Positions 18,390 through 27,456 of a stretch of 64,000 bases of DNA are shown here, in pieces. The translations under genes were made by a program, and so were the position numbers. Source of the stretch: Acidimicrobiaceae bacterium (GTDB lineage Bacteria > Actinomycetota > Acidimicrobiia > Acidimicrobiales > RAAP-2). The stretch lies in assembly GCA_003141095.1 (NCBI GenBank), contig PLKM01000039.1:35285-99284 (forward strand). The letters are read 5' to 3'. Each line of letters opens with the position of its first letter. Position 1 is the stretch's first letter. The notes below the pieces were generated by a model, which did not search any database, was not told the origin of the DNA, and saw nothing but the letters and a program-made list of their open reading frames with translations.

Positions 18390-18959
18390 GTGAGCAGCGA
18401 CCGAGCGAAGGGTTTCGAGCGTACGTACTCGATCCACTTTCGCGATATAGCTTCGTACGTAGTTCGCCGAGTGCCGAGAGACGAAGTCGAGGTTGTTGTC
18501 GTCAACGTTTTCGTTGTCGCCTGGCGGAGATTCGAGAGGGTGCCGGCGCCACCCGACGACCGGCTCTGGCTCTTTGGTCTTGCACGACGTTGTGTCGCCG
18601 AGCACACTCGCAGTCGTGCCCGTCAGGGTCGCCTTCGTGCGAAACTCGCCGACGAGGAGTTTTCGGTCGAGGCAACGTCATCCTCGGCCCCAGACCCACG
18701 CCATGACCTCGTGCTCACGGCCATGGCCAAATTGAAGACCCTCGATCGTGAGTGTCTCCAGCTCGTGCTCTGGGACGAACTCTCCCACGCCGACGCGGCG
18801 GCCGTACTGGGCTGCAGCTTGAACGCCTTTGAACTTCGCTACCAGCGCGCTCGCAACCGTGTTCGCGACGACATTGACGTGTCGGTCGATGCCTCGACAA
18901 GACCAACGCCCTCTGCGCTCACTGATGTTCCACTTACCCCGAAGGAAGCGACGGCATGA
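18390..18959 (+). CDS. ECF-type RNA polymerase sigma factor
   Basis: 189 aa, GTG start with AGGAG six bases upstream. Region 2 spans about residues 8-75 (VVNVFVVAWRRFERVPAPPD, then WLFGLARRCVAEHTRSRAR). Region 4 spans about 105-160, with a helix-turn-helix in LVLWDELSHADAAAVLGCSL and NAFELRYQRARNRVRD. The conserved acidic D-x-x-Q core-binding signature of region 2.2 is eroded (DEVEVVVVNVF). The stop overlaps the start of the next gene (ATGA), so sigma and partner are translationally coupled. Target promoter unknown. Confidence 0.85.
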   Translation: MSSDRAKGFERTYSIHFRDIASYVVRRVPRDEVEVVVVNVFVVAWRRFERVPAPPDDRLWLFGLARRCVAEHTRSRARQGRLRAKLADEEFSVEATSSSAPDPRHDLVLTAMAKLKTLDRECLQLVLWDELSHADAAAVLGCSLNAFELRYQRARNRVRDDIDVSVDASTRPTPSALTDVPLTPKEATA

Positions 18960-19978
18960 CTATGACTATCGAATCACTCATTCGTGAGGCCAATCCCGTC
19001 GCCCGTTACGAGGTTCCGTCAATTGACGCAGACTCCGCCCGTCGACTGCTCGACCGCATACTCGCCACGCCGAGTCCACGGGCCACGGTCCGGCGGCCCC
19101 GAACAGTAGTGGCGATTGCGGTCGGTGCGCTGACGGCGGTCCTGTTGACAGCCCTGGTCCTGTTCGAGATCGTGGGCCAATCGACGCCTGCGACGGCGGT
19201 CCTCTTACGCCTTTCCAACGTTGCTGCGACACTGCCGAGGATCGGGGCACCGGTGCCAGGCCAGTTCCAATACACCAATTCACTTTCATCTGATTCGGTC
19301 GAGTACGCCCAACTACTCAACCACCCTTACTTGGTGAACTATGTTTCCCAGCGCCAGATCTGGGTCGGCCCAGACGGCTCGGGGCGACTACTGCAAACCT
19401 GGTCCGACCCGACGTTTCCAACGGCCCACGACCACGTCAACTGGGTCCTCTCGGGTTCACGGTCACTGGCGCGGTTGACGACAGACCAGACCTTCGGCGC
19501 GAAGAAACTTGCCGACGGACCGACCAATCTGTGGGCCCTGCCAACCAACCCGACGAAGTTGGCGGCGTTGATCGCCCGCCGGACAATCGAGGGAGGATTG
19601 GAGGGACCGAGCGAGGACTTCGTGCAGGTCGGCGATCTCCTGCGAGAGACCGACGCGCCGCCGGCCCTTCGGGCGGCTCTCTTTCGCGTCGCCACGAAGA
19701 TTCCCGGAGTGGAGTTGCTCGGACCAACGAAGGACCACCTGGGTCGAACGGGCATCGGACTCGCCTACTCGGCGGCGTCAAGTGATCCCTCGCGGGGTTC
19801 CGAAGAGCGCTATGTGCTCATCTTCAATCCGACGACCAGCGCCCTCTTGGGTGAACAGACGGTGGCCATCGATCCCTCCACCGGGGCCTCAACGGTAACG
19901 ACGTGGACGTCGTACGTCGCTACCGCGGTCGTGAACTCGACGACCGCGGTAGCGCCCACCGCTTCGCTGGGGCCGTAG
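18956..19978 (+). CDS. Membrane-anchored CU044_5270-like protein, probable sigma-factor partner
   Basis: 340 aa, starting within the stop codon of the ECF sigma gene. A cytoplasmic N-terminus (about 1-48) holds ADSARRLLDRILATPSPR. One TM segment follows (about 50-72, VVAIAVGALTAVLLTALVLF), then a large extracytoplasmic domain. The plan matches the actinobacterial CU044_5270 family, which is regularly found after ECF sigma genes. A role as a non-zinc anti-sigma or signal-receiving partner is inferred from coupling and topology. No HxxxCxxC zinc anti-sigma motif is present. Confidence 0.7.
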   Translation: MTMTIESLIREANPVARYEVPSIDADSARRLLDRILATPSPRATVRRPRTVVAIAVGALTAVLLTALVLFEIVGQSTPATAVLLRLSNVAATLPRIGAPVPGQFQYTNSLSSDSVEYAQLLNHPYLVNYVSQRQIWVGPDGSGRLLQTWSDPTFPTAHDHVNWVLSGSRSLARLTTDQTFGAKKLADGPTNLWALPTNPTKLAALIARRTIEGGLEGPSEDFVQVGDLLRETDAPPALRAALFRVATKIPGVELLGPTKDHLGRTGIGLAYSAASSDPSRGSEERYVLIFNPTTSALLGEQTVAIDPSTGASTVTTWTSYVATAVVNSTTAVAPTASLGP

Positions 19979-20144
19979 CCGTGTCTCGCACCTCGCACGA
20001 CTCCGGAACTGGACGACCAGCCTTGAAGGTATACCTTGGGGAACAGCCACCTGACGGTAGGCGATGCTCGGAGATCCTGGAGGGCTGCCATCCAGAGCTA
20101 ACGAACATGAAGTTTCTCTTTCCGATTGAAGGGACGTCAGCGTT

Positions 20145-20837
20145 ATGAGTGCGGCTGTCTTCGGACCAACACTTCCCGTTGTGCTTGTGGTGATGCTTTT
20201 ACTGTTCGTCTTCATCATCTGGACGTTCTATGACATTGCGTCGCGACCCGCCTCCGACTTCTCGGGGCCCGGTCTGACGAAGACAGCCTGGTTACTCTTG
20301 CTGATCCTCTTCACAGTGTTTCTCACCCCGATAGGACTGGGCATGGCGATTTACTATCTGGCGAGTGAACGGCGCAAACTTCCAACCCCCGCCAATCGGT
20401 TGAAGCGCGAAAAGCTGAACCCGCTGTTCTACCTGTTGGCACTCCTGCTCGTGTTGGTAGTCCTGTTTGTGTTCGTTCACCCCTACGCGCAAGGCTCGGG
20501 TTCGCTCTCGCCGAGCGCACTAGTTACCGGTCGAGTTTCGGGCTGTGTCGTGAACGGACAACCGGGCGTCGTCGCTCCCGTGTCCATAAGCCTCACGGCG
20601 GGCAACGGCAATGTCGAGCGTTTGACCATTCGCGGAACCGGCGGCTCATTCTCGATGGCAATCTCTCCTGGCAACTACAAGATGGTGGCCAAAGTGAGGG
20701 TTTCAGCATCACACACGACTTATCATCATTGGGCAATCGCCTTTGCCAAACCCAAGACGTCGTCCCCGCAGCCCGCCAATCCTCCGACCATTCTGGCCGT
20801 GTCGATAACGTCACCGTGCAAATCGTCCCCTTCATAG
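20145..20837 (+). CDS. Three-TM membrane protein with extracellular beta domain, unknown
   Basis: 230 aa. TM1 about 8-28 (LPVVLVVMLLLFVFIIWTFY), TM2 about 45-70 (TAWLLLLILFTVFLTPIGLG) and TM3 about 92-112 (LFYLLALLLVLVVLFVFVHP). The first two TMs with the intervening DI.SRP segment and the following YYL resemble a PLDc_N-type N-terminal module. The C-terminal 110 residues are Gly/Ser/Thr-rich and read like a secreted beta-sandwich (GGSFSMAISPGNYKMVAKVR, like a carboxypeptidase regulatory fold). ATG at 20145 with GAAGGGA about 10 bases upstream. It may share a transcript with the sigma pair 166 bases upstream. Function unknown. Confidence 0.6.
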   Translation: MSAAVFGPTLPVVLVVMLLLFVFIIWTFYDIASRPASDFSGPGLTKTAWLLLLILFTVFLTPIGLGMAIYYLASERRKLPTPANRLKREKLNPLFYLLALLLVLVVLFVFVHPYAQGSGSLSPSALVTGRVSGCVVNGQPGVVAPVSISLTAGNGNVERLTIRGTGGSFSMAISPGNYKMVAKVRVSASHTTYHHWAIAFAKPKTSSPQPANPPTILAVSITSPCKSSPS

Positions 20838-21050
20838 CAACTGGATTGCGTCGCACGGTGGCGATCGTGCTCTGCATCAATTGCGTCCAATGACCACCCA
20901 GATGAACCAGCGAGAGAAGACGTTCACAACGTCGCAGGTCCGATTCCAAGCGCTGAAGGCTACGAAGCCAGAACCCGAAATGCAAGCGAACCGAAGGTGG
21001 CCGCCGACGCGTTCGACGTTGACTCAATTATTGGCGCGGAGGTATCTCTC

Positions 21051-21824
21051 TCACGGTGAGATCTTCGTCATCTTCGCTGTTCGATTGGGAGGGCGAAACA
21101 TCGCAAAGGGGTCCGTCACCAATAGAGTTCGATCGGTGAATCGGTAGAGCGCCGCTGGTCGACCGCCCGATGAGGAGGGTGACAAGACGGCGTTGGTGGG
21201 TTCAATAATCTCTCGGCGCAAGAGGACCCTCTGCAGATTCGTCGAAGTGATCGCGTGGCCGAGGCACGCCTCATACACGGTTCTCAACTCCGCAATACTG
21301 AAGACGCCGGGCACCAATGCGTAACCCACATTGGTGTAGGTGAGTTTGGCCCGAAGACGCTCGCGGCCGGAACGAATAATCGACGCGTGATCGAATGCGG
21401 TGGGCGGAAGCTCATCGACCGCAAACCACGCCGTATCGCTCGGTACCGAGGGGTTCAGATCAGTCGACACCAGAGCAATGTAGGCGGTCGCGATTGTCCG
21501 TTCCCGCGGATCTCGTTCAACGTCGCTACGGGTCTCCAACTGCTCGAGGTATGCAACATCGGTGAGGTCAACTTTGGAGGCGAGATGGCGCCCGAGGGAT
21601 GATCCCAGCCGCTCAACGTCGCTGAGCGGCCCACCCGGCAACGCCCAAAACCCACCGAAGGGCTCTCGTGCTCTTCGCCACAAGAGTGAATGCAGCCGAC
21701 CGTCGCGGACCTGAAAGACGGCGGCGAGCACTTCATGGCGGAACCGCCCACTGAGTTCGCTCGTCTCATCACCCTCACTTGTCCGAGCGTTTGAGGATTC
21801 ATCTGAATTTTGACGAACGTCCAC
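21051..21824 (-). CDS. nrtR: NrtR-like Nudix-fold transcriptional regulator of NAD synthesis
   Basis: 257 aa, GTG start. The N-terminal Nudix fold (about 28-150) contains LLWRRAREPFGGFWALPGGP, but the Nudix box is degraded: GGPLSDVERLGSSLGRHLAS has RH and SK where catalytic RE..EE should be. Hydrolysis is therefore unlikely, and a ligand-sensing role is expected. The C-terminal winged helix (about 170-245) has FSIAELRTVYEACLGHAITS and the GGRPAALYRFT wing. This is the layout of NrtR, an ADP-ribose-sensing repressor of NAD genes. It is divergent from nadABC with a perfect palindrome between. The start is uncertain because no clear RBS is present. Confidence 0.85.
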   Translation of the reverse strand: MDVRQNSDESSNARTSEGDETSELSGRFRHEVLAAVFQVRDGRLHSLLWRRAREPFGGFWALPGGPLSDVERLGSSLGRHLASKVDLTDVAYLEQLETRSDVERDPRERTIATAYIALVSTDLNPSVPSDTAWFAVDELPPTAFDHASIIRSGRERLRAKLTYTNVGYALVPGVFSIAELRTVYEACLGHAITSTNLQRVLLRREIIEPTNAVLSPSSSGGRPAALYRFTDRTLLVTDPFAMFRPPNRTAKMTKISP

Positions 21825-21843
21825 GACTCATGGTAACTTAAAT

Positions 21844-21876
21844 CAGAGGTTTTCGCCTATTAGGCGAAAACCTCTG
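21844..21876. promoter_or_regulatory. Perfect 15-bp palindrome, candidate NrtR operator
   Basis: CAGAGGTTTTCGCCT-ATT-AGGCGAAAACCTCTG: both arms match exactly, with a 3-nt centre. It lies 20 bases upstream of the regulator start and 26 bases upstream of nadA. Because both flanking genes start here and neither ends, it cannot be serving as their terminator. An operator shared by both promoters is the simplest reading. It could also form a hairpin in either 5' leader. Confidence 0.8.
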
Positions 21877-21901
21877 TGCATGGATATATCCGCCTCAGTA
21901 A

Positions 21902-22948
21902 ATGGACCTGAAGTTTGCGTCGATCTACTACTCCCAGCAAGGTCAGATTTTGGAAACCACAGAGATCGGCTCGCACCATATCTCGCTTCGCGAGTGGTCC
22001 GACGAAGTGAAACGGCTCGCCAGAGAACGCGACGCCATCATCCTCGCGCACAACTATCAACGCCCCGAGATCCAAGACGTGGCTGACCATGTCGGCGATT
22101 CGCTCGCGCTTTCTCGAATCGCCGCCCAAAGCAGTGCTTCGACCATCGTTTTCGCGGGCGTCTATTTCATGGCCGAGACCGCGAAGATCCTGGCACCCGA
22201 GCGAACGGTCCTGATACCCGAACCCCGGGCTGGCTGCTCGCTCGCCGACAGCATCGACGCGGACCAGTTGCGCGAGTGGAAGTCCCAGCACCCCGGAGCC
22301 GTGGTGGTGGCCTACGTGAACACCAGCGCCGAGGTGAAGGCCGAGAGCGATCTGTGCTGCACGTCCGCGAATGCCGTGGAAATCGTGGCGGGCATACCGA
22401 GCGATCAAGAGGTTCTGTTTCTGCCCGACCAGTTCCTTGGCGCGCACGTGCAAAGAGCAACGAAGAGGGAGAATATGCATATCTGGATGGGCGAGTGCCA
22501 CGTCCACGCCGGCATAAGCCCGCAAGATCTCCGCCGCAAGGCCGCGGCCGCTCCGGAGTCCGAACTCTTCATCCACCCCGAGTGTGGATGTGCGACGCCG
22601 GCACTGTGGCTGTCGGGAACCGATGATCTTCCCGCAGAGCGGACCCACGTGCTTTCCACTGGCGGGATGCTCGAACGGGCGCGAACCACTCGCGCGCGCT
22701 CGGTGCTCGTCGCAACCGAAACCGGCATGCTGCATCAGTTGCGAAAGGCCAATCCCTCGGTGCAGTGGGAGCCGGTGAACGCGAAAGCGGAGTGCGTGTA
22801 CATGAAGATGACGACGCCGGAAGTGCTCTTGCGCTGCCTTCGCGACGGAACGACCGAAGTGGAGGTTGACGCCGAGATTGCCACACGGGCCCGTCGCGCG
22901 GTCGAAGCAATGATCGCCGTCGGCGCGTCATCACTGGGGGGCGAATGA
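21902..22948 (+). CDS. nadA: Quinolinate synthase
   Basis: 348 aa. Condenses iminoaspartate with dihydroxyacetone phosphate to quinolinate using a [4Fe-4S] cluster. Seen: [20 protein letters not shown] near residue 45, the three cluster cysteines in the [17 protein letters not shown] and KAECVYMKM segments, and STGGMLERA with [16 protein letters not shown]. Length and motifs fit the long actinobacterial NadA. ATG at 21902. First gene of nadA-nadB-nadC; its stop overlaps the nadB start by 4 bases. Likely repressed by the divergent NrtR-like protein. Cluster insertion would depend on the SUF system encoded further along the window. Confidence 0.96.
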   Translation: MDLKFASIYYSQQGQILETTEIGSHHISLREWSDEVKRLARERDAIILAHNYQRPEIQDVADHVGDSLALSRIAAQSSASTIVFAGVYFMAETAKILAPERTVLIPEPRAGCSLADSIDADQLREWKSQHPGAVVVAYVNTSAEVKAESDLCCTSANAVEIVAGIPSDQEVLFLPDQFLGAHVQRATKRENMHIWMGECHVHAGISPQDLRRKAAAAPESELFIHPECGCATPALWLSGTDDLPAERTHVLSTGGMLERARTTRARSVLVATETGMLHQLRKANPSVQWEPVNAKAECVYMKMTTPEVLLRCLRDGTTEVEVDAEIATRARRAVEAMIAVGASSLGGE

Positions 22949-24585
22949 GCTTGCCACCTCCCCGGTTCCTGCCCGCAGTGAATCTCTCGTGGAACCGCGA
23001 CACCGACATTGTCATCGTCGGCACGGGAGCTGCGGGACTCAGTGCGGCGTTGGCCGCGTCAAAAATAGGTCGAAAAGTAATCTTGATCTGCAAGGGTGAT
23101 CTTCTCAGTGGTTCCACTCCCCTCGCCCAGGGTGGCCTCGCGGCAGCGATGGACCTATCGGACTCGTTGGATGCCCACGTCTCGGACACCCTCGTCGCCG
23201 CGGCGGGGCTCGCCGTTGAGTCATCAGTTCGCGAGCTGGTGACGGCCGCACCGCAAGCCGTTCGGTCGCTCTGCGGGCTCGGCGCCCGCTTCGATAATGG
23301 ACCCCTCGGCCTCGAAGGAGGCCATTCTCATCGTCGAATCGTCCACGCCGGCGGCGACGCGATCGGAGCTGAACTCCACCGGGTACTTCGCCAGGCGGTG
23401 CTTGACTCTGACGTGGAAATCCTGGAGAACACGGCGGCCATCGACGTCCTAAAGGACGCCGCCGGCGACGTGGTGGGAATCATCGCCGGGCGTGTGGGCC
23501 GCGTGAGCACTCAGCCGCTCGACACGGGTGCCATAACGGCGCGCGCGGTCGTCCTCGCGACCGGAGGCTTTGGTCAGGCGTACGCCTCATCAACGAATCC
23601 TGCAGAAGTGACCGGAGACGGACTGGGTCTCGCGGCTCGAGCCGGGGCGGAGCTCACAAACATTGAGTTCGTCCAATTTCATCCAACCGTGTTTTACGTT
23701 CCCGGTCGGCGTGGCCAATCACCCCTCATCACCGAGGCACTTCGCGGCGCGGGTGGAACCATCACCGACGTACACGGAAGATCGGTGATGCGTGGCCACC
23801 ATCCTCTGGGTGATCTCGCTCCGCGCGACGTTGTCTCGTTCACAATGCTGCAGCGCATGAATTCGAACGACGGCCCCTCGACTCATCTGTGGCTCGATGC
23901 CCGAGGAGTGGGAGCACGACGCCTGGAGGAGGAGTTCCCGACCACCGTCGAAATCTGTCGGAGTCTGGGCGTTCACCCGGCCAGTGAACCGATTCCAATC
24001 GCTCCGGGAGCCCACTACGCGTGTGGAGGCATCCGCGCGGACCTCGACGGCAACACTTCGCTGCACGGACTCTACGCGGTGGGAGAGGTCGCCTGCACCG
24101 GAGTGCACGGCGCCAATCGTTTGGCTTCGAACTCTCTGACCGAAGCCATGATCAGCGGCGCTCGACTTGGACAGCATCTCGCCGACGTCTTGTCCAGCCG
24201 CCGCGACACGTTGTCGGCGCCGCTCCTCAGCTCACCCGGCGTCGGTGCGGGAGTCGATCCGGCGACGCGCGAAGCGCTCGCCGCGCAAATGTCGAGGCAC
24301 GCCGGCGTCCTCAGGAATTGCGCCGGCTTAGGGAGCATTCTCGAAACGCTCGAAATGACTCCCGAGGCTCCGTTCGCGCCGCTGGACCTTGCGACACTCG
24401 AAGCGACCAATCTGCACACCGTTTCACTGTTGGTCTCCAGCGCGGCATCGATGCGAGAGGAGAGTCGCGGGTGCCATCGCCGAAGTGACTTTGCACAGAC
24501 CAGCGACGATTGGGCGCAACCGCTGTGCCTTCAAATCGTTGAGGGCGAGGTCGTCGCCCAGGCTGGAGCAATGGCCGACACATGA
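22945..24585 (+). CDS. nadB: L-aspartate oxidase
   Basis: 546 aa. FAD enzyme oxidising L-aspartate to iminoaspartate, the NadA substrate. Seen: the dinucleotide-binding segment [20 protein letters not shown] at about residue 30, [14 protein letters not shown], the [17 protein letters not shown] substrate loop, [28 protein letters not shown] and [20 protein letters not shown], all hallmarks of NadB versus succinate dehydrogenase. The C-terminal helical domain is short but present ([12 protein letters not shown]). Starts inside the nadA stop (ATGA) and its own stop overlaps nadC, so the three products should be made in step. Confidence 0.95.
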   Translation: MSLPPPRFLPAVNLSWNRDTDIVIVGTGAAGLSAALAASKIGRKVILICKGDLLSGSTPLAQGGLAAAMDLSDSLDAHVSDTLVAAAGLAVESSVRELVTAAPQAVRSLCGLGARFDNGPLGLEGGHSHRRIVHAGGDAIGAELHRVLRQAVLDSDVEILENTAAIDVLKDAAGDVVGIIAGRVGRVSTQPLDTGAITARAVVLATGGFGQAYASSTNPAEVTGDGLGLAARAGAELTNIEFVQFHPTVFYVPGRRGQSPLITEALRGAGGTITDVHGRSVMRGHHPLGDLAPRDVVSFTMLQRMNSNDGPSTHLWLDARGVGARRLEEEFPTTVEICRSLGVHPASEPIPIAPGAHYACGGIRADLDGNTSLHGLYAVGEVACTGVHGANRLASNSLTEAMISGARLGQHLADVLSSRRDTLSAPLLSSPGVGAGVDPATREALAAQMSRHAGVLRNCAGLGSILETLEMTPEAPFAPLDLATLEATNLHTVSLLVSSAASMREESRGCHRRSDFAQTSDDWAQPLCLQIVEGEVVAQAGAMADT

Positions 24586-25463
24586 ATCGAAACCTGCTCG
24601 AAACACTGAACAGAGCGGACATCGAACCACTCGAGTTGCAACGCCTTGTCGATCTCGCCTTGGCGGAGGACCTTCGATTTGGTCCCGACGTCACCAGCGA
24701 CGCAACGATTCCTAGCGACCAAGTCGCCGTGGGCGACGTGACCGCCCGAGCACGCGGCGTCGTCAGCGGGGTCCCGGTGGCACTCGTGGTCCTCGAGACG
24801 GTGGGCTTCCCCCTGTCGGGGGTCACCGTCGTTCGCAACGACGGTGACTCGGTCGAGCCCGGAAGCGTCGTTCTCGAGATTGCGGGTCCGCTACGACCGA
24901 TGCTGCTCGCCGAGCGCACCCTGTTGAACTTCATGACCCATCTGTCCGGTATCGCCACTGCAACCAACGCCTGGGCGCGCGCGCTGGAGGGGACCAACTG
25001 CAAGGTCCGTGACACCAGAAAGACGACGCCCGGACTGCGCCAACTCGAGAAGTATGCGGTCAGATGTGGCGGAGGAACTAACCACCGAATGGGACTCGGC
25101 GACGCGGCTCTCATCAAGGACAACCACATCGCGGCCGCCGGCGGCATCGTCCAAGCCGTGGCCGCCGTTCGCTCGGCCGATCCAGACATCGAGCTGGAAG
25201 TCGAGTGCGACACGCTCGAGCAGGTTCGTGAGGCTCTCAGCGCACATTGTTCGCTCATACTTCTTGACAACATGGACTTGAATGAAATCAAGTCCGCAGT
25301 CAACATCGCCCGCGAGTCGCCGGGAGTCCGACTTGAAGCCAGCGGGGGCATGGAACTCGCTGGTGCCGGCGCGGTCGCCAGGACGGGCGTGAATTTCATT
25401 GCGGTGGGGGCGCTCACCCATTCGTTCAGCGCCCTCGATTTGGGCCTCGATCTTCGCAGCTAG
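24582..25463 (+). CDS. nadC: Quinolinate phosphoribosyltransferase (decarboxylating)
   Basis: 293 aa, standard length. Converts quinolinate and PRPP to nicotinate mononucleotide. Seen: LALAEDLRFGPDVTSDATIP at the N-terminus, LLAERTLLNFMTHLSGIAT, RDTRKTTPGLRQLEKYAVRC, GGGTNHRMGLGDAALIKDNH and the C-terminal LEASGGMELAGAGAVARTGV. Starts inside the nadB stop and is the last gene of the operon. No terminator hairpin is evident in the 183 bases that follow. Confidence 0.96.
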   Translation: MNRNLLETLNRADIEPLELQRLVDLALAEDLRFGPDVTSDATIPSDQVAVGDVTARARGVVSGVPVALVVLETVGFPLSGVTVVRNDGDSVEPGSVVLEIAGPLRPMLLAERTLLNFMTHLSGIATATNAWARALEGTNCKVRDTRKTTPGLRQLEKYAVRCGGGTNHRMGLGDAALIKDNHIAAAGGIVQAVAAVRSADPDIELEVECDTLEQVREALSAHCSLILLDNMDLNEIKSAVNIARESPGVRLEASGGMELAGAGAVARTGVNFIAVGALTHSFSALDLGLDLRS

Positions 25464-25646
25464 GCATCAACCGCGTGCCAACGTGCGCTTCGCGTCTGGT
25501 TGCGCGACGAGCCTTTCAACATAGGCGTGTCAGCGCGAGGCGCCAATCGCCCGTTTCTGCTCGACATCTCGTGACGGCCCTGTTAAATGTTGCACCGTTC
25601 GGACAAAACCTCGTCGACGGTTTTGAAAGTGCGTAATGATTGAACT

Positions 25647-26183
25647 ATGAACTGTCCAAAATGCGGTGCCGACGTATCCGATTCGTACTGCCTCGCCTGC
25701 GGAACCCAAGTTGCAAGACTTGGCGTACTCGACCCCCTAACGGAGAAAGTACTAGCTCGTTGGGGAGTGCGCGTCGCCGCCACGATCATCGATTTCCTGA
25801 TCCTCGCCATTCCCGAACTGATTCTCCGATCTGTTCTCGGCAACGACGTCGGTTCGAGTATCTACATCCTCATTTTTGGAATCTACCTCGTCACCCAGTG
25901 GACCCTGTACGACGGTCGGAGCGTGGGCAACCGTGTCGCTCACTCCCAGACGCTGGACGCGAAAACCGGGCACTCCATCACCGGCCTGCAGGCATTCAAC
26001 CGCTACCTCTATCTCGAGATCTACGCATTTGTCGACCTCTTTGGCGCCGTCGAGGGGTCCAACGCCATTGTGCTGCTCGCCGGGCTTTACGCGCTCGTCG
26101 ACAACCTCTTTCCGCTCTTCGACGCGCGCAAGCAGACGCTGCACGACAAGTTCGCCAACACCATCGTGGTCATGACCGATTAG
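25647..26183 (+). CDS. RDD-family membrane protein with N-terminal zinc ribbon
   Basis: 178 aa. The first 20 residues form a zinc-ribbon (MNCPKCGADVSDSYCLACGT: CPKC...CLAC). The RDD membrane domain follows: RVAATIIDFLILAIPELILR as TM1, a second TM around residues 70-88 (SIYILIFGIYLVTQWTLYDG), and a C-terminal hydrophobic segment (IVLLAGLYALVDNLFPLFDA) with RKQTLHDKFANTIVV. Function unknown. A close relative ends at position 102 of this window. ATG start; weak RBS. Convergent with the MoeB-like gene across 31 bases. Confidence 0.85.
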   Translation: MNCPKCGADVSDSYCLACGTQVARLGVLDPLTEKVLARWGVRVAATIIDFLILAIPELILRSVLGNDVGSSIYILIFGIYLVTQWTLYDGRSVGNRVAHSQTLDAKTGHSITGLQAFNRYLYLEIYAFVDLFGAVEGSNAIVLLAGLYALVDNLFPLFDARKQTLHDKFANTIVVMTD

Positions 26184-26214
26184 GTACTAACGCCCCACGG
26201 TCAACGAACTATCG

Positions 26215-27378
26215 CTACGCGTTCACCGGGTGCGGCATGCACAGATCGTCGTACTCGGCGATCACGATCGGACCAGCATCCTCGCCGCACGCGGGACACG
26301 AGGGATCTCGACGCACCTTGAACGTGCGAAAACTCTGATCGAGGGCGTCGTAGGTGAGGAGACGGCCGACGAGCGGGTCGCCGAGCTCGAGAATCAGTTT
26401 GATGGTTTCGACGGCCTGGATTGATCCGACAATCCCCGGCAACACCCCGAGCACGCCGGCTTCGGCGCAGCTCGGCGCGAGCTCGGCGGGCGGTGGCTCG
26501 GGAATCATGCAGCGGTAGCAGGGTCCGATGTAGGGGTTGAAGACGGTGATCTGGCCTTCGAAGCGAAAAATCGATCCGTGCACCACGGGGATGTTCTTCA
26601 ATAGTGCGGCGTCGTTGACGAGGTAGCGAGTCGGAAAGTTGTCCGTGCCGTCGACAATGACGTCGTAACCATCGAAGATCTCCAGGACGTTGTCGGCGCC
26701 GAGGCGAGTGTCGTAGGTGACGACCTTGACGTCAGGGTTCATGGCCTCAAGCGTGAGCCTGGCGCTGTCGACCTTTCGCATGCCCACGCGCTCAAGATTG
26801 TGCAAGATCTGGCGTTGCAGGTTCGACGAGTCCACCACGTCCATGTCAATGATGCCAATGGTCCCCACGCCTGCCGCGGCCAGGTACAGCGCGGCGGGCG
26901 AACCAAGTCCTCCCGCACCGAGGAGCAGAACCTTCGCGTCGAGTAACTTCATCTGTCCGGCTTCGCCAACTTCGGGCAGCAGCAGGTGGCGGTGGTAGCG
27001 CACCCGTTGATCCTGGGTCATCGCACGCGGAGTCTCCCAGACGAGCCCCTCGTCCTTCCACTTGTTGAAGCCGCCGATCACCGAGACCACGTCGGTGTAG
27101 CCAAGTTCTTGGAGGGTCTTCGTGGCGAACGCCGATCGAACGCCGCCCGCGCAGTAGACGGCGATGGGCGCCTTCTTGTCGGGCAGGCGACCTTCTATGG
27201 CAAACTCCAGATTGCCCCGAGCGACGTGGACGGCACCGGGCACGGCACCCTGCTCGTGCTCGTCAGGCTCGCGCACGTCGAGCAGTGTGTAGTGGTCGAG
27301 ACGCGCGGCGACCTCGTGCGGGTCGATCTCACGGATCTCGGCCTTCGCGGCATTCAGTAGTTCTCGAGGTGATGGCAA
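26215..27378 (-). CDS. MoeB/ThiF-type sulfur-carrier adenylyltransferase with N-terminal rhodanese domain
   Basis: 387 aa. TTG start (LPSPRELLNAAK) with AAGGAG six bases upstream. Rhodanese domain about 15-115, active-site loop YCAGGVRSAFATK with its Cys. The E1-like adenylylation domain (about 120-387) shows YHRHLLLPEVGEAGQMKLLD, LLLGAGGLGSPAALYLAAAG, the VDGTDNFPTRYLVND segment, and zinc Cys pairs CYRC and CPAC. Such proteins adenylylate the C-terminus of a ThiS/MoaD/CysO-type carrier and pass sulfur through the rhodanese Cys. In MoeZ-type proteins the rhodanese domain usually follows the adenylylation domain; here it precedes it. The carrier is not encoded nearby. Confidence 0.88.
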   Translation of the reverse strand: MPSPRELLNAAKAEIREIDPHEVAARLDHYTLLDVREPDEHEQGAVPGAVHVARGNLEFAIEGRLPDKKAPIAVYCAGGVRSAFATKTLQELGYTDVVSVIGGFNKWKDEGLVWETPRAMTQDQRVRYHRHLLLPEVGEAGQMKLLDAKVLLLGAGGLGSPAALYLAAAGVGTIGIIDMDVVDSSNLQRQILHNLERVGMRKVDSARLTLEAMNPDVKVVTYDTRLGADNVLEIFDGYDVIVDGTDNFPTRYLVNDAALLKNIPVVHGSIFRFEGQITVFNPYIGPCYRCMIPEPPPAELAPSCAEAGVLGVLPGIVGSIQAVETIKLILELGDPLVGRLLTYDALDQSFRTFKVRRDPSCPACGEDAGPIVIAEYDDLCMPHPVNA

Positions 27379-27456
27379 CGGTCGCTCCTTCTACGTCTCT
27401 AAATCCTACCGGCTGGGTCAACATTCAATTCCAACACACCTGCTAAACCACATCCA

